Below, one piece after another: positions 8,801 through 17,263 of a stretch of DNA of 35,012 nucleotides (its first letter is position 1; each line of letters starts with the position of its first letter). The notes beneath the pieces were generated by a model. That model was given only the letters and a program-made list of their open reading frames with translations, did no database searches and was not told the DNA's origin. Source of the stretch: an uncultured Gammaproteobacteria bacterium (lineage in GTDB: Bacteria; Pseudomonadota; Gammaproteobacteria; PS1; Pseudothioglobaceae); contig CAJVZH010000016.1 in assembly GCA_913020715.1 (NCBI GenBank), positions 1-35,012 on the forward strand, given 5' to 3'. A program made the position numbers and the translations under genes.

Positions 8801-8819
8801 TTTTCAACTAGTGTGAAAA
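8801..8819. repeat. Inverted repeat upstream of the CuyA-like gene
   Basis: TTTTCA and TGAAAA flank a 7-base centre in the 120-bp gap between the MttB-family gene and the PLP lyase. A run of six T's follows shortly after (8824-8829), so it could be a weak AT-rich terminator for the upstream operon or an operator for the lyase gene. A ribosome site AAGGAG sits just before the ATG at 8860. No clear promoter hexamers are visible. Confidence 0.3.
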
Positions 8820-8859
8820 GCTATTTTTTCTAACTTTACAATATTCAAGGAGTACTTCT

Positions 8860-9870
8860 ATGCATCTCTCTCGATTTCCTCGATTACGCTTGGCCCACTT
8901 ACCCACACCATTAGAACCCCTTAAAAGACTTTCTGAAGAACTGGGCGGTCCAGAAATTTGGATAAAACGTGATGATTGCACAGGGCTTTCAACCGGCGGA
9001 AATAAGACGCGTAAGCTTGAATTTTTAATGGCAGAGGCCCAAATTCAAGGCGCTGATACAGTAATGACACAAGGCGCTGTGCAATCTAACCACGTGAGAC
9101 AAACATCGGCTTTTGCAGCAAAGTTGGGAATGAAGTGCCATGTCCTTCTAGAGGATAGAACTGGTTACACAGATGATAACTATAACCATAATGGCAACGT
9201 GTTTATTGATTTGCTTCATGGCGCGACTTATGAAAAGCGCGGCCCAGGTTTGGACATGAATGCTGAAATGGAAGTGGTTGCGGATAAATTAAGAGACGCT
9301 GGGAGTAATGTTTATACAATTGTTGGAGGTGGTTCAAATGCAACAGGCGCACTAGGATACGTTGATTGCGCTTTTGAGTTGCTTCATCAAGCCAACGATA
9401 AGGGCTTGGTTGTTGATCATATTGTTCATGCGACGGGAAGTACAGGTACTCAAGCAGGGCTCATTACAGGCTTAAAAGCAATGAATGCCAATATTTCGTT
9501 ATTAGGAATAAGTGTTAGGGCGCCCAAAGAAATACAAGAAGAAAATGTTTATAAATTGGCCGTTGAAACAGCCAGTAAATTAGGTTGTGACGGCGTTGTT
9601 AATCGAGATGATATTGTTGCTAATAGTGATTATGTTGGAGAGGGTTATGGCCTTCCCACTAAAGCCGGAATAGAGGCAATTACAATGTTTGCTGAGCTGG
9701 AAGGTATACTTTTGGATCCCGTTTACTCGAGCAAAGGCGCATCTGGTTTAATCGACCTTATTCGTAAAGGATACTTCAAGAAATCGGACCGTATCGTGTT
9801 TATTCATACTGGAGGCTCGGCATCATTGTTTGGCTACACCAAACATTTTGATTTTAGTGATAGGGTCTAG
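8860..9870 (+). CDS. cuyA: PLP-dependent lyase, L-cysteate sulfo-lyase (CuyA)/D-cysteine desulfhydrase type
   Basis: A 336-residue fold-type II PLP enzyme of the ACC deaminase/D-cysteine desulfhydrase group. Lys49 in [12 protein letters not shown] is the expected PLP Schiff-base lysine, QSNH at 76-79 the loop that contacts the substrate amino-acid moiety, and TGSTGTQAG (193-201) the phosphate-binding loop. Start and spacing closely resemble CuyA, which splits L-cysteate to pyruvate, ammonia and sulfite; D-cysteine desulfhydrase is the main alternative and the two are hard to separate by eye. The nearby Asp/Glu racemase and HpsN-like dehydrogenase favour a sulfonate role. No sulfite exporter or sulfite dehydrogenase gene is visible. 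The gene ends just where the LysR remnant begins on the other strand. Confidence 0.78.
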   Translation: MHLSRFPRLRLAHLPTPLEPLKRLSEELGGPEIWIKRDDCTGLSTGGNKTRKLEFLMAEAQIQGADTVMTQGAVQSNHVRQTSAFAAKLGMKCHVLLEDRTGYTDDNYNHNGNVFIDLLHGATYEKRGPGLDMNAEMEVVADKLRDAGSNVYTIVGGGSNATGALGYVDCAFELLHQANDKGLVVDHIVHATGSTGTQAGLITGLKAMNANISLLGISVRAPKEIQEENVYKLAVETASKLGCDGVVNRDDIVANSDYVGEGYGLPTKAGIEAITMFAELEGILLDPVYSSKGASGLIDLIRKGYFKKSDRIVFIHTGGSASLFGYTKHFDFSDRV

Positions 9871-9996
9871 TACCTATTATGGCCGCTAGATAAAAAGTTT
9901 TTGGTTGTGTAAACAACGCGAGACTTAAGGCCTTGGAGTTCTATATCAAACCAATTGACGAGTTTGCCTGTGTAAATTTCGGCATAAGTCAAACAC
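9867..9996 (-). pseudogene. Decayed C-terminal stub of a second GcvA-like LysR regulator
   Basis: Read on the minus strand, this gap encodes AEIYTGKLVNWFDIELQG followed by VVYTTKNFLS and a stop. It aligns without gaps to the C-terminal segment SEIDTGKLVYLSNIELKG...LVYRNKKSLS of the intact LysR regulator at 3765-4637; 16 of 32 compared positions are identical. No DNA-binding domain or upstream effector domain is left: the frame continues upstream only into sequence antisense to the dioxygenase gene. The stub has the orientation expected for a regulator that was once divergent from the dioxygenase gene at 10030, before most of its 5' part was deleted. Fragment ends are approximate. Confidence 0.72.
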
Positions 9997-10029
9997 TGGT
10001 TAATTGGAAAATTTATTAAGTAAATACAT

Positions 10030-10863
10030 ATGAAACAATTACTAAATAAGGATGAAATAAGCAACTTTAAGCGCGATGGTGCAGTTCTGATTAAGGGTAA
10101 ATTTGCTAAAGAATGGATAGAGGGTTTAAGAAGGGGTATTGATGAAGATATAAAAAATCCAAGTCCTAGGTTTGTCAGACACACCATTGATGAAAATGCG
10201 CCAGGTTATTATGAGGATTTCTGGACTTGGGACCTTTACAAGGATTTTAAAGAATTTGTTTTTAATTCGCCGACAGCAAAAATAGCGTCAGAGCTCTTGG
10301 GGGCTAAAAAAATTAATCTAGTAATGGATAACTGGTTTTTTAGAGAGGCTGGCTCAAAGTCAGGCGCCCCTTTTCATCATGACATCTCTTATTTTGACTT
10401 TGAAGGTTCGATGTGTGTTCTCTGGCTTCCACTTGAGCCTGTGACGAAGAAAGAGGGTATAGCCTGGGTTAAAGGCTCTCACCTTTGGGATAAATTATTC
10501 ATCAGAACCAGGTTTCAAGAAGGGCATCCAGTTGATCACCAAGCGGGAGTAGTAAATGGTAAAAACTATGACATAACGCCAGATATTCTCAATAACAAAG
10601 ATGACTATGAATTCTTACAATGGGATCTCGAATTGGGTGATTGTGTATTTTTTGATATGCGCACTCTGCATGGAAGCTTGAGCCAAGTGATACCAAAAAA
10701 GGATGTTCATAGATATACTTTAAGAATGGCTAAAGAAGGTGCCATGGTTGAGTATCGTGGTGATTGGGCCTTAGATGAAAGGATGATGATGGAGGCAAAT
10801 GGCTATCAAAATGGTGACGATTTATCTGGCAAAATGTTTCCTACTTTATATAAAAATCAATGA
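10030..10863 (+). CDS. Phytanoyl-CoA dioxygenase (PhyH)-family Fe(II)/2-oxoglutarate oxygenase
   Basis: A 277-residue PhyH-type oxygenase. The iron facial triad is visible: HxD at H116 and D118 (GAPFHHDISYFD) and distal H214 in MRTLHGS; R228 fits the 2-oxoglutarate-binding arginine. The central block LWLPLEPVTKKEGIAWVKGSH is characteristic of the family. Bacterial PhyH homologues hydroxylate small polar molecules as often as acyl-CoAs, including ectoine and phosphonates, so the substrate here may be the compound processed by the following aminotransferase, racemase and dehydrogenase genes. It starts that gene run, 60 bp ahead of the aminotransferase gene, with the LysR remnant immediately upstream. 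Confidence 0.86.
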   Translation: MKQLLNKDEISNFKRDGAVLIKGKFAKEWIEGLRRGIDEDIKNPSPRFVRHTIDENAPGYYEDFWTWDLYKDFKEFVFNSPTAKIASELLGAKKINLVMDNWFFREAGSKSGAPFHHDISYFDFEGSMCVLWLPLEPVTKKEGIAWVKGSHLWDKLFIRTRFQEGHPVDHQAGVVNGKNYDITPDILNNKDDYEFLQWDLELGDCVFFDMRTLHGSLSQVIPKKDVHRYTLRMAKEGAMVEYRGDWALDERMMMEANGYQNGDDLSGKMFPTLYKNQ

Positions 10864-10923
10864 CTGTGAAAACACTGCCTTTGGTGGTAGTGCCTATTAC
10901 TGACAAAATGATAATTAACAGAA

Positions 10924-12129
10924 GTGACAAAAGAATTTAAAAAATCTTTTACCCAACAGGAGGCTATTGGTGATGAATCGATAGCTTTGGCTGTAGAAGT
11001 ACTTGAAAGCGGTAGATTGCATCGATACAACACCTTGGATGGTGAGCCTTCTCAGGTGTCACTGCTTGAGCAAGAGTATGCTGCTTATCAAGGTGTTCGT
11101 TACTGTCTTGCGTGCGCTTCCGGTGGGTATGCTCTGGGTATCGCGTTAAGAGCTGCTGGCCTTAAGAATAACGAATCTGTACTAACCAACATGTACACTT
11201 TGGCGCCCGTACCAGGCGCAATAGCGGGCTCTGGTGGCCGGGCTGTATTTATAGAGATTGATAAAAATCTTGTGCTCGACCTTGATGATTTGACCCAAAA
11301 AGCAAACTCAAGTGGTGCTCGTTTTTTATTACTTTCCCATATGCGTGGTCATATTGTCGATATGGAAAAGTTGGCGGATGTTGTAAAGGCCTGTAACTTA
11401 ACCTTAATTGAAGATTGTGCTCATACAATGGGTGCAAAGTGGAGTGGCACTCGGAGTGGTAACTTTGGTTTGGCGGGCTGTTTTAGTACGCAGACGTATA
11501 AACATATGAACTCTGGCGAAGGCGGGCTCATTACAACGAATGATGCTGAATTCATGGCGCGATGTATCATGATGTCGGGTTCATACATGCTGTATGAGCG
11601 TCATGGCGCTGCGCCTGATCCCGACGTTTTCAAAAAAATACGACTGCAAACACCAAACCAATCAGGGCGCATGGATAACCTTAGAGCGGCAATCTTACGA
11701 CCTCAAATTGGCAAACTTGAAGCCAATATATTGCGCTGGAATGAACGCTACGCTATAGTTGAAGCTAAACTTCGCCAAGTGAAAAATATTGTTGTTCCAA
11801 ATCGGGATGAAAAAGAGCTTTATGTTGGCAGTTCAATTCAATTTAGAATTCCCAGTATCAGCGAAAAGCAAGCCTTTGATTTTATCGAAAACAACCGGAA
11901 ATTGGGCGTTGAAATTAAATGGTTTGGTAGCGACAATCCAAGTGGCTTTACCAGTAACCATAAAAGCTGGCAATACGTTGAGCGTCAACAACTTGATCGC
12001 TCAGATCTCATTTTGTCAGGATTATTCGATTTGAGACTGCCACTAACATTTTCAAAACAAGACTGTGGCTTATTGGCCGATATTATTTCTGATTGCGCTG
12101 AAAAAGTGACAATCAATGAGCGTGATTAA
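10924..12129 (+). CDS. DegT/DnrJ/EryC1/StrS-family PLP aminotransferase
   Basis: A 401-residue fold-type I PLP enzyme. Lys193 in STQTYKHMNSGEGG is the expected Schiff-base lysine and Asp164 in IEDCAHTMGA the residue contacting the PLP pyridine nitrogen. The family usually transaminates nucleotide sugars in surface-polysaccharide or antibiotic synthesis, but no sugar-pathway gene is nearby, so a catabolic amino-group transfer on a small substrate is likelier here. GTG at 10924 is taken as the start because an in-frame stop lies just upstream and no ATG is near. The 3' end overlaps the racemase gene by 14 bases, implying coupled translation. Substrate unknown. Confidence 0.83.
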   Translation: MTKEFKKSFTQQEAIGDESIALAVEVLESGRLHRYNTLDGEPSQVSLLEQEYAAYQGVRYCLACASGGYALGIALRAAGLKNNESVLTNMYTLAPVPGAIAGSGGRAVFIEIDKNLVLDLDDLTQKANSSGARFLLLSHMRGHIVDMEKLADVVKACNLTLIEDCAHTMGAKWSGTRSGNFGLAGCFSTQTYKHMNSGEGGLITTNDAEFMARCIMMSGSYMLYERHGAAPDPDVFKKIRLQTPNQSGRMDNLRAAILRPQIGKLEANILRWNERYAIVEAKLRQVKNIVVPNRDEKELYVGSSIQFRIPSISEKQAFDFIENNRKLGVEIKWFGSDNPSGFTSNHKSWQYVERQQLDRSDLILSGLFDLRLPLTFSKQDCGLLADIISDCAEKVTINERD

Positions 12130-12832
12130 TCATCAGGCAAAGCCTAAGTTGGGCATCATTGGTGGGATGGGGCCTGAAGCCACGGTGTTGTTGATGTCCC
12201 GCATTATAGCTTTAACAGATGCAAAAGATGATTGTGACCACATTCCGATGCTTGTGGATAACAACACTCAAGTGCCCTCAAGAATTAAAGCCATTATTGA
12301 AAAGACGGGTGACGACCCTAGTAATACACTGATCACGATGGCTGAAGGGTTAAAAGGGAATGGCGCCAAAATGCTTGCTATGCCGTGTAATACAGCTCAT
12401 TATTATGCCTCCATTATTCAAGAGGCTGTCAATATTCCCTTGTTAAACATGATTGACCTGACTGCAGAAAGGCTTTCTTTAGAGGGTTTAACTAATGCAA
12501 CGGTTGGTATTTTGGGCTCGCCAGCGCTTGCACTTACTGAGGTTTATGACAACGCTTTCTCGTCTCATGGTTTGCAGGCGATATACCCTGAAAATCAACA
12601 GAAAATGTTAAACGCCATACGGCTTATTAAGGAAAACTCAGAAAGTGCAGACGCTCGCCAATTACTTCAGAATGAGGCTCAAAAATTAATACTTCGAGGC
12701 TCCGAAAGGCTGGTTATCGCTTGTTCTGAATTTTCATTGATATCAGATTGCCTGCCCAGTATTTACCCGGCAATTGACTCTATTGACGTTTTAGCGAAAG
12801 CTGTTGTTGACTTTGTTAATCAAGGCAACTAA
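12116..12832 (+). CDS. Aspartate/glutamate racemase-family protein
   Basis: A 238-residue cofactor-independent racemase. The two catalytic cysteines of the family are present: Cys91 in MPCNTAHYY and Cys203 in IACSEFSLI (the usual Thr after the second Cys is Ser). The N-terminal LGIIGGMGPEAT is the standard first strand and loop. Members interconvert L and D forms of aspartate, glutamate or related acids. Overlap with the aminotransferase and proximity to a CuyA-like lyase suggest a substrate handled by both; cysteate, a sulfonate analogue of aspartate, is a reasonable guess but not shown by the sequence. Ordinary D-aspartate metabolism is the alternative. Confidence 0.88.
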   Translation: MSVINHQAKPKLGIIGGMGPEATVLLMSRIIALTDAKDDCDHIPMLVDNNTQVPSRIKAIIEKTGDDPSNTLITMAEGLKGNGAKMLAMPCNTAHYYASIIQEAVNIPLLNMIDLTAERLSLEGLTNATVGILGSPALALTEVYDNAFSSHGLQAIYPENQQKMLNAIRLIKENSESADARQLLQNEAQKLILRGSERLVIACSEFSLISDCLPSIYPAIDSIDVLAKAVVDFVNQGN

Positions 12833-12864
12833 TTAATGATTGTGCACCTAATGGAGTGGAATAA

Positions 12865-14166
12865 ATGAGCATAGAGTATATAAAGAAGGCATCTCGTTCT
12901 GAGGAGATCTTGGATCCTCAACTGAGTCAACGCGTCAGAGAGATGCTGAGCGAGATAAAAAATGTTGGCGAAGAGGCTGTGATACGCTTTTCAGGGGAGC
13001 TGGACTCTTGGAATGGGGATGTTGTTGTGACAAGCAATGAAATAGCACAAGCGACTGAAAGATTGTCAAAAAAAGTCAAAGATGACATTCGTTTCGCTCA
13101 TGACAATATAACACGCTTTGCTGAAGCCCAAAAGAACACCATCTCGGAGTGTAGCCTTGAAATCACACCTGGCTTTGAAGTTGGACAGAAGAATATCCCA
13201 GTTTCAAGTGCGGGTTGCTATGTACCTGGAGGTAGATATAGCCACATTGCCTCAGCACTTATGACAGTGACCACAGCTAGGGTGGCAGGAGTCAATGATA
13301 TTATTGCTTGTTCACCGCCCAAGCCTTCAGCGGGAATTTCTGACGAAGTGCTCTTTACATTGGATCTTTGTGGCGCGAATACAATTCTTAATCTGGGTGG
13401 AGTTCAGGGTGTTGCAGCAATGGCTTATGGGTTATTTGGGGTACCAAAAGTAGATCTCTTGGTAGGTCCAGGAAATCAATATGTCGCAGAAGCAAAAAGA
13501 CAATTATTCGGCCAAATTGGCATTGATATGTTTGCTGGACCGACTGATTCTCTTGTTATTGCAGATAACACTGCTGATCCACTATTTGTTGCAACCGATC
13601 TTGTTGGTCAGGCTGAGCACGGTTACAACTCACCAGTATGGCTTGTTACCAACGATAGAAAGTTAGCCAACAACGTGTTGGAGTTAGCCCCTACTTTAAT
13701 CTCCGAATTACCTGAAAACAATGCTAAAAATGCCAGATTAGCTTGGCAAGACTATGCCGAGGTGATCCTGTGCGACAGTCGAGAAGAAATGGCTAGCGTA
13801 GCCGACGATTATGCGCCCGAACATCTGCACGTTCAAGCAAGCGATCTGGATTGGTGGTTGCAAAGGTTGAGGGCTTATGGATCTTTATTCTTGGGTGAGG
13901 AAACGACAGTGCCTTATGGTGATAAAGCGGCCGGACCAAACCACGTTCTCCCAACTTCAGGTGCGGCAAAATACACTGGGGGCCTTTCTGTTCATAAATA
14001 CATGAAAACAGTTACGTGGCAAAGATCTACACAGCAAGGTTCAAAGGAAATCGCACAAGCAACAGCAAGAATTTCTAGATTAGAGGGCATGGAGGGTCAT
14101 GCCAAGTCTGCAGATGTGCGTTTGAAGAAATACTTTCCTGATGAACAATTTGATTTGGGAAAATAA
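12865..14166 (+). CDS. hpsN: Histidinol dehydrogenase homologue, HpsN-like (sulfopropanediol 3-dehydrogenase type)
   Basis: A 433-residue HisD-superfamily enzyme. Zinc ligands of HisD map to Gln249, His252, Asp353 and His412 with spacing very close to E. coli HisD, and Glu319-His320 in APEHLHVQ match its catalytic pair. Segments such as CYVPGGRYSHIAS, AEHGYNSPVWLVT and GGLSVHKYMKTVTWQRST differ from housekeeping HisD and resemble HpsN, which oxidises (R)-2,3-dihydroxypropane-1-sulfonate to sulfolactate with NAD. No other his genes are present. With the SDR downstream (possible HpsO/HpsP analogue) and CuyA-like lyase nearby, a C3-sulfonate role is the best reading. Other HisD paralogues of unknown substrate remain possible. 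Confidence 0.77.
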   Translation: MSIEYIKKASRSEEILDPQLSQRVREMLSEIKNVGEEAVIRFSGELDSWNGDVVVTSNEIAQATERLSKKVKDDIRFAHDNITRFAEAQKNTISECSLEITPGFEVGQKNIPVSSAGCYVPGGRYSHIASALMTVTTARVAGVNDIIACSPPKPSAGISDEVLFTLDLCGANTILNLGGVQGVAAMAYGLFGVPKVDLLVGPGNQYVAEAKRQLFGQIGIDMFAGPTDSLVIADNTADPLFVATDLVGQAEHGYNSPVWLVTNDRKLANNVLELAPTLISELPENNAKNARLAWQDYAEVILCDSREEMASVADDYAPEHLHVQASDLDWWLQRLRAYGSLFLGEETTVPYGDKAAGPNHVLPTSGAAKYTGGLSVHKYMKTVTWQRSTQQGSKEIAQATARISRLEGMEGHAKSADVRLKKYFPDEQFDLGK

Positions 14167-14205
14167 GTTGCTCAGATCTGAATGCAAGTTCGAGGTATGA
14201 TGACA

Positions 14206-14232
14206 GTTCAATTTGTAAAGTAACCATTGAAC
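14206..14232. promoter_or_regulatory. Everted pair of BetI-type half-sites upstream of the SDR gene
   Basis: GTTCAAT (14206-14212) and ATTGAAC (14226-14232) are the same 7-mers that make up the palindrome in front of betI, here in reverse order and separated by 13 bases, 40 bp upstream of the SDR start. Isolated copies of these 7-mers also occur elsewhere (for example near 11832 and 34889), so chance is a real possibility. Confidence 0.25.
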
Positions 14233-14271
14233 GCTGGTGTTTTCTTGTTGCTTTATGCAGGCGTATAGTTT

Positions 14272-15036
14272 ATGAGTAATATCGAGAGTAAGGTTGCCCT
14301 TGTTACCGGCGGCTCTAGAGGAATAGGAAGAGCAATTGTTGAGCGCTTTCGGAAAGAGGGTATAACAACACTCTCATGTGGTCGTAGTGAAAGACCAGAA
14401 GATCTTGATGAATCGGTTGATTGGCATCGAGTTGACGTGGCCAACCTAAGGGCAGTCGAGGCTTTGTGTTGTGAAGTCAAAGAAAAATACGGACGACTTG
14501 ATGTACTGGTTAACAATGCTGGCATTCAAATTGAAAAATCGGTTTTAGATAGTACAGATGAGGACTGGGATTTATTAATGGGCGTCAATGCAAAAGGTGT
14601 TTTTTATTGTTGTCGATCATTTATGCCGCTGATGATTGCCAATGGCGGAGGCTCAGTTATTAACATTGGCTCCATTAGTGCCCGTTCGGCAGATCCTGAA
14701 ATGGCACTCTACAATGCCTCAAAAGCTTTTGTTCATGGCTTAACACGCTCGATAGCTGTCGATCATGGTAAACAAGGTATTCGTTGTAATGCAATTTGTC
14801 CAGGTTGGATTTTAACCGACTTGGCGGATGCAGCTTTTGACTTGGCGAACGACCCACAGGCCGCAAAGAAAGATGCACTTGCTAGGCATTATATTGGTCG
14901 ATTTGGACAACCTAGCGATATTGCTAACATGGCTCTTTGGCTGACTTCAGATGATGCGAGTTATGCGACAGGTCAGATGTTTACAGTTGATGGGGGTCTA
15001 ACGGCTGCTTCACCAGTTAATCCAGGTTTATTTTAA
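14272..15036 (+). CDS. Short-chain dehydrogenase/reductase (SDR)
   Basis: A 254-residue classical SDR. The cofactor motif TGGSRGIG spans 12-19, NNAG is at 81-84, and the catalytic Ser134, Tyr147 and Lys151 (YNASK) are all present; ICPGWILTD and the C-terminal TGQMFTVDGG are typical. It oxidises or reduces a secondary alcohol with NAD(P). It follows the HpsN-like gene in the same direction after 105 bp. In dihydroxypropanesulfonate degradation, SDRs HpsO and HpsP interconvert the enantiomers before HpsN acts, which would suit this position, but SDR sequence alone does not specify substrate. It precedes the bet operon. Confidence 0.88.
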   Translation: MSNIESKVALVTGGSRGIGRAIVERFRKEGITTLSCGRSERPEDLDESVDWHRVDVANLRAVEALCCEVKEKYGRLDVLVNNAGIQIEKSVLDSTDEDWDLLMGVNAKGVFYCCRSFMPLMIANGGGSVINIGSISARSADPEMALYNASKAFVHGLTRSIAVDHGKQGIRCNAICPGWILTDLADAAFDLANDPQAAKKDALARHYIGRFGQPSDIANMALWLTSDDASYATGQMFTVDGGLTAASPVNPGLF

Positions 15037-15106
15037 AAAACACTATAGGCTAGGTTAGGGCCCGCATCGCAAATTTACTTGAACTGCCCTCACAAGATTT
15101 TTTCAC

Positions 15107-15154
15107 TTGACATTTATATATTTACTGCGTATTATTTTTAATTGAACGTTCAAT
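15107..15154 (+). promoter_or_regulatory. betIBA promoter with BetI operator
   Basis: TTGACA (15107-15112) and TATTAT (15130-15135), 17 bp apart, form a near-consensus sigma70 promoter. ATTGAACGTTCAAT at 15141-15154 is a perfect 14-bp palindrome covering the expected transcription start. BetI repressors bind palindromes of this kind in front of their own operons and release on choline, so repression by blocking polymerase is inferred. The ATG of betI follows 12 bp later with no recognisable Shine-Dalgarno. Confidence 0.82.
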
Positions 15155-15166
15155 CAATAAAAAATA

Positions 15167-15793
15167 ATGCCTAAAATAGGAATGCCGGAAATTCGTCGGC
15201 CGCAGCTAATTAAAGCAACTATTAGAGTTATCGGTCAAGTAGGTATGTCGCGCGCAAGTGTGGCTGTTATCGGTCGAGCTGCAGGCGTATCGCCAGGCAT
15301 TATTAGCCACTATTTCGGCGGTAAGGATGGCTTATTAGAGGCGACAATGCGCTATATCCTGAAAGATCTTGCTAATATAACACGTGCGAAACTTAGTAAA
15401 ACCAATAAAGAGGATCCGCTGGGTCGAGTTCTTGGGATTGTTGAATCTAATTTTAGTGGTGGGCAAATTAGCCCTGACGTTGCCTCAACTTGGCTGGCCT
15501 TCTGGTCTCGGGCAATGCATGATCCGGCACTTTATCGCCTGCAACAAGTCAATGAAAAACGCCTGCTATCTTATTTACGAGCTGAATTAAAACACATGCT
15601 GACAGCTGATAAGGCTAAATCTGTTGCAATCGCTGTAGCGGCACTGATCGATGGCATGTGGCTACGTGGCGCACTGACACCCAAGGGTATTGACCCACAA
15701 CAAGCCGAGCACATCGTTGGTGATTATATTAAGTCAATGGTGCCGGAACGTTTTCTTTCAATTCACCAAAAAACAATTAGGAAAAGTAATTAG
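15167..15793 (+). CDS. betI: Choline-responsive TetR-family repressor BetI
   Basis: A 208-residue TetR regulator. The helix-turn-helix is in the N-terminal ~60 residues, including [29 protein letters not shown] split across the recognition helix, and the C-terminal ligand domain carries [20 protein letters not shown] and [13 protein letters not shown], both diagnostic of BetI. It represses choline oxidation genes and is relieved by choline. A palindromic operator overlaps its own promoter. It is the first gene of betI-betB-betA, with one base between its stop and the betB start. ATG at 15167 is preferred; an ATG at 15182 would remove only five residues. Regulation by choline is family knowledge. 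Confidence 0.95.
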   Translation: MPKIGMPEIRRPQLIKATIRVIGQVGMSRASVAVIGRAAGVSPGIISHYFGGKDGLLEATMRYILKDLANITRAKLSKTNKEDPLGRVLGIVESNFSGGQISPDVASTWLAFWSRAMHDPALYRLQQVNEKRLLSYLRAELKHMLTADKAKSVAIAVAALIDGMWLRGALTPKGIDPQQAEHIVGDYIKSMVPERFLSIHQKTIRKSN

Positions 15794-15794
15794 T

Positions 15795-17249
15795 ATGCAA
15801 CAACATCTTTATATTCATGGTGCCTATGTTAAGGCAGACTCAGGTGAGTCTTTTGAAACCATTAACCCTGCCATAAACCAAGTTATTTGCAAGATTGATC
15901 AGGCCAGTGAGGCCGATGTTGAAAAAGCGGTACTTTCCGCTGAAAAAGGTTTTGTTGTTTGGTCGGCTATGTCGGCGTTCGAGCGTAGTCGTATATTGCT
16001 TAAAGCTGTTGCTATTTTGCGAGAGCGTAACGATGAGTTAGCCGCCCTAGAGGTTATGGATACAGGTAAGCCATTACAAGAGGCGAATTGTGTTGATATT
16101 CACAGTGGTGCTGATGTTATTGAATATTATGCCGGCCTTGTGCCAGCTTTACAAGGCACCCAACAGGATTTAGATTCCAATACTTTCTTTATCTCAAAAC
16201 GTGAGCCTTTGGGTGTTTGTGCAGGCATTGGCGCGTGGAATTATCCAATTCAAATTGCAATGTGGAAGTCTGCACCTTGTTTAGCGGCTGGCAATTCGAT
16301 GGTGTTTAAACCATCTGAAGAAACACCGTTAACCACCCTTAAACTGGCTGAAATATACACTGAAGCAGGCGTACCTGCGGGTGTTTTTAACGTTGTTCAA
16401 GGGGATTATCGTGTGGGTCAGTACTTGTCACGCCACCCTCGTATTGCAAAAATTTCATTTACCGGTGGTTGCGATACCGGTAAGAGGGTGATGGCTGATG
16501 CCGCTGAAACGATCAAAGAGGTTACCCTGGAGCTAGGTGGTAAATCTCCACTGATTGTTTTTGAAGATGCTAATTTAGATAATGCCGTTTCTGGTGCCTT
16601 GCTGGGAAATTTCTATACTCAAGGGGAGATTTGCACGAATGGTACCCGGGTGTTTGTTCAGGCGGAGATTTATGACGAATTTATAGAGAAAGCGCGCAGT
16701 CGCGCCGAAGTCATTAACATTGGCGCTCCAATGAATTTAGATACTCAAATGGGTTCTTTGATTAGCGAAAGCCACTTTGATAAAGTGATGACCTATATTG
16801 AACAGGCAAAAGCTTCTAGTACGCGACTAGTGTGTGGAGGTAGTCGATACGATTCGTCAGAAACACGTAACGGCTTCTTTGTTAAGCCAACTATTTTTGC
16901 TGACTGCGATGATGAAATGGCGATTATCAAAGATGAGATTTTTGGGCCAGTGATGGCTATTCTTCGTTTTGAAGATGAGAGTGAGGTGATCACTCGAGCA
17001 AACAACACCAACTTTGGCTTAGCCGCAGGTGTCTTTACTCAAGACATTAATCGTGCACACCGTGTTATTAATCAGTTAGAAGCGGGTATTTGTTGGATTA
17101 ATAGCTGGGGTGATTCACCGACAGAAATGCCAGTAGGCGGCTATAAACATTCCGGTATTGGTCGTGAAAATGGTCCAGAAACATTAAAAAGTTATACCCA
17201 GATTAAAAGTGTTTTTGTTCGTCTGGATGATGTTGAAAGTCCTTATTAG
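15795..17249 (+). CDS. betB: Betaine aldehyde dehydrogenase
   Basis: A 484-residue NAD(P)-dependent aldehyde dehydrogenase that oxidises betaine aldehyde to glycine betaine. Catalytic residues are Asn149 (GAWNYP), Glu246 (LELGGK) and Cys280 in [10 protein letters not shown]; the last motif is typical of BetB. The open frame runs upstream into betI, but the ATG at 15795, one base after the betI stop, gives the conventional N-terminus beginning [11 protein letters not shown]. It sits between betI and betA. Glycine betaine then serves as an osmoprotectant or as input for demethylation, which fits the Rieske and dimethylglycine-dehydrogenase-like genes elsewhere in the window. Confidence 0.96.
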   Translation: MQQHLYIHGAYVKADSGESFETINPAINQVICKIDQASEADVEKAVLSAEKGFVVWSAMSAFERSRILLKAVAILRERNDELAALEVMDTGKPLQEANCVDIHSGADVIEYYAGLVPALQGTQQDLDSNTFFISKREPLGVCAGIGAWNYPIQIAMWKSAPCLAAGNSMVFKPSEETPLTTLKLAEIYTEAGVPAGVFNVVQGDYRVGQYLSRHPRIAKISFTGGCDTGKRVMADAAETIKEVTLELGGKSPLIVFEDANLDNAVSGALLGNFYTQGEICTNGTRVFVQAEIYDEFIEKARSRAEVINIGAPMNLDTQMGSLISESHFDKVMTYIEQAKASSTRLVCGGSRYDSSETRNGFFVKPTIFADCDDEMAIIKDEIFGPVMAILRFEDESEVITRANNTNFGLAAGVFTQDINRAHRVINQLEAGICWINSWGDSPTEMPVGGYKHSGIGRENGPETLKSYTQIKSVFVRLDDVESPY

Positions 17250-17263
17250 GCGTATAAGGCAAT

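Noticed and set aside
9867-10187. A 106-codon minus-strand reading frame as an intact gene
   Set aside because: Only its last ~45 codons resemble LysR; the rest is antisense to the well-supported PhyH gene. Treated as a pseudogene stub instead.
12865-14166. Housekeeping hisD of histidine synthesis
   Set aside because: No other his genes are nearby, and the segments around the active site resemble HpsN-type homologues more than biosynthetic HisD, although the zinc ligands are shared.
15057-15090. Terminator after the SDR gene (AGGGC/GCCCT arms)
   Set aside because: Only a 5-bp stem with a 24-base loop; the T-rich stretch behind it overlaps the betI promoter region.
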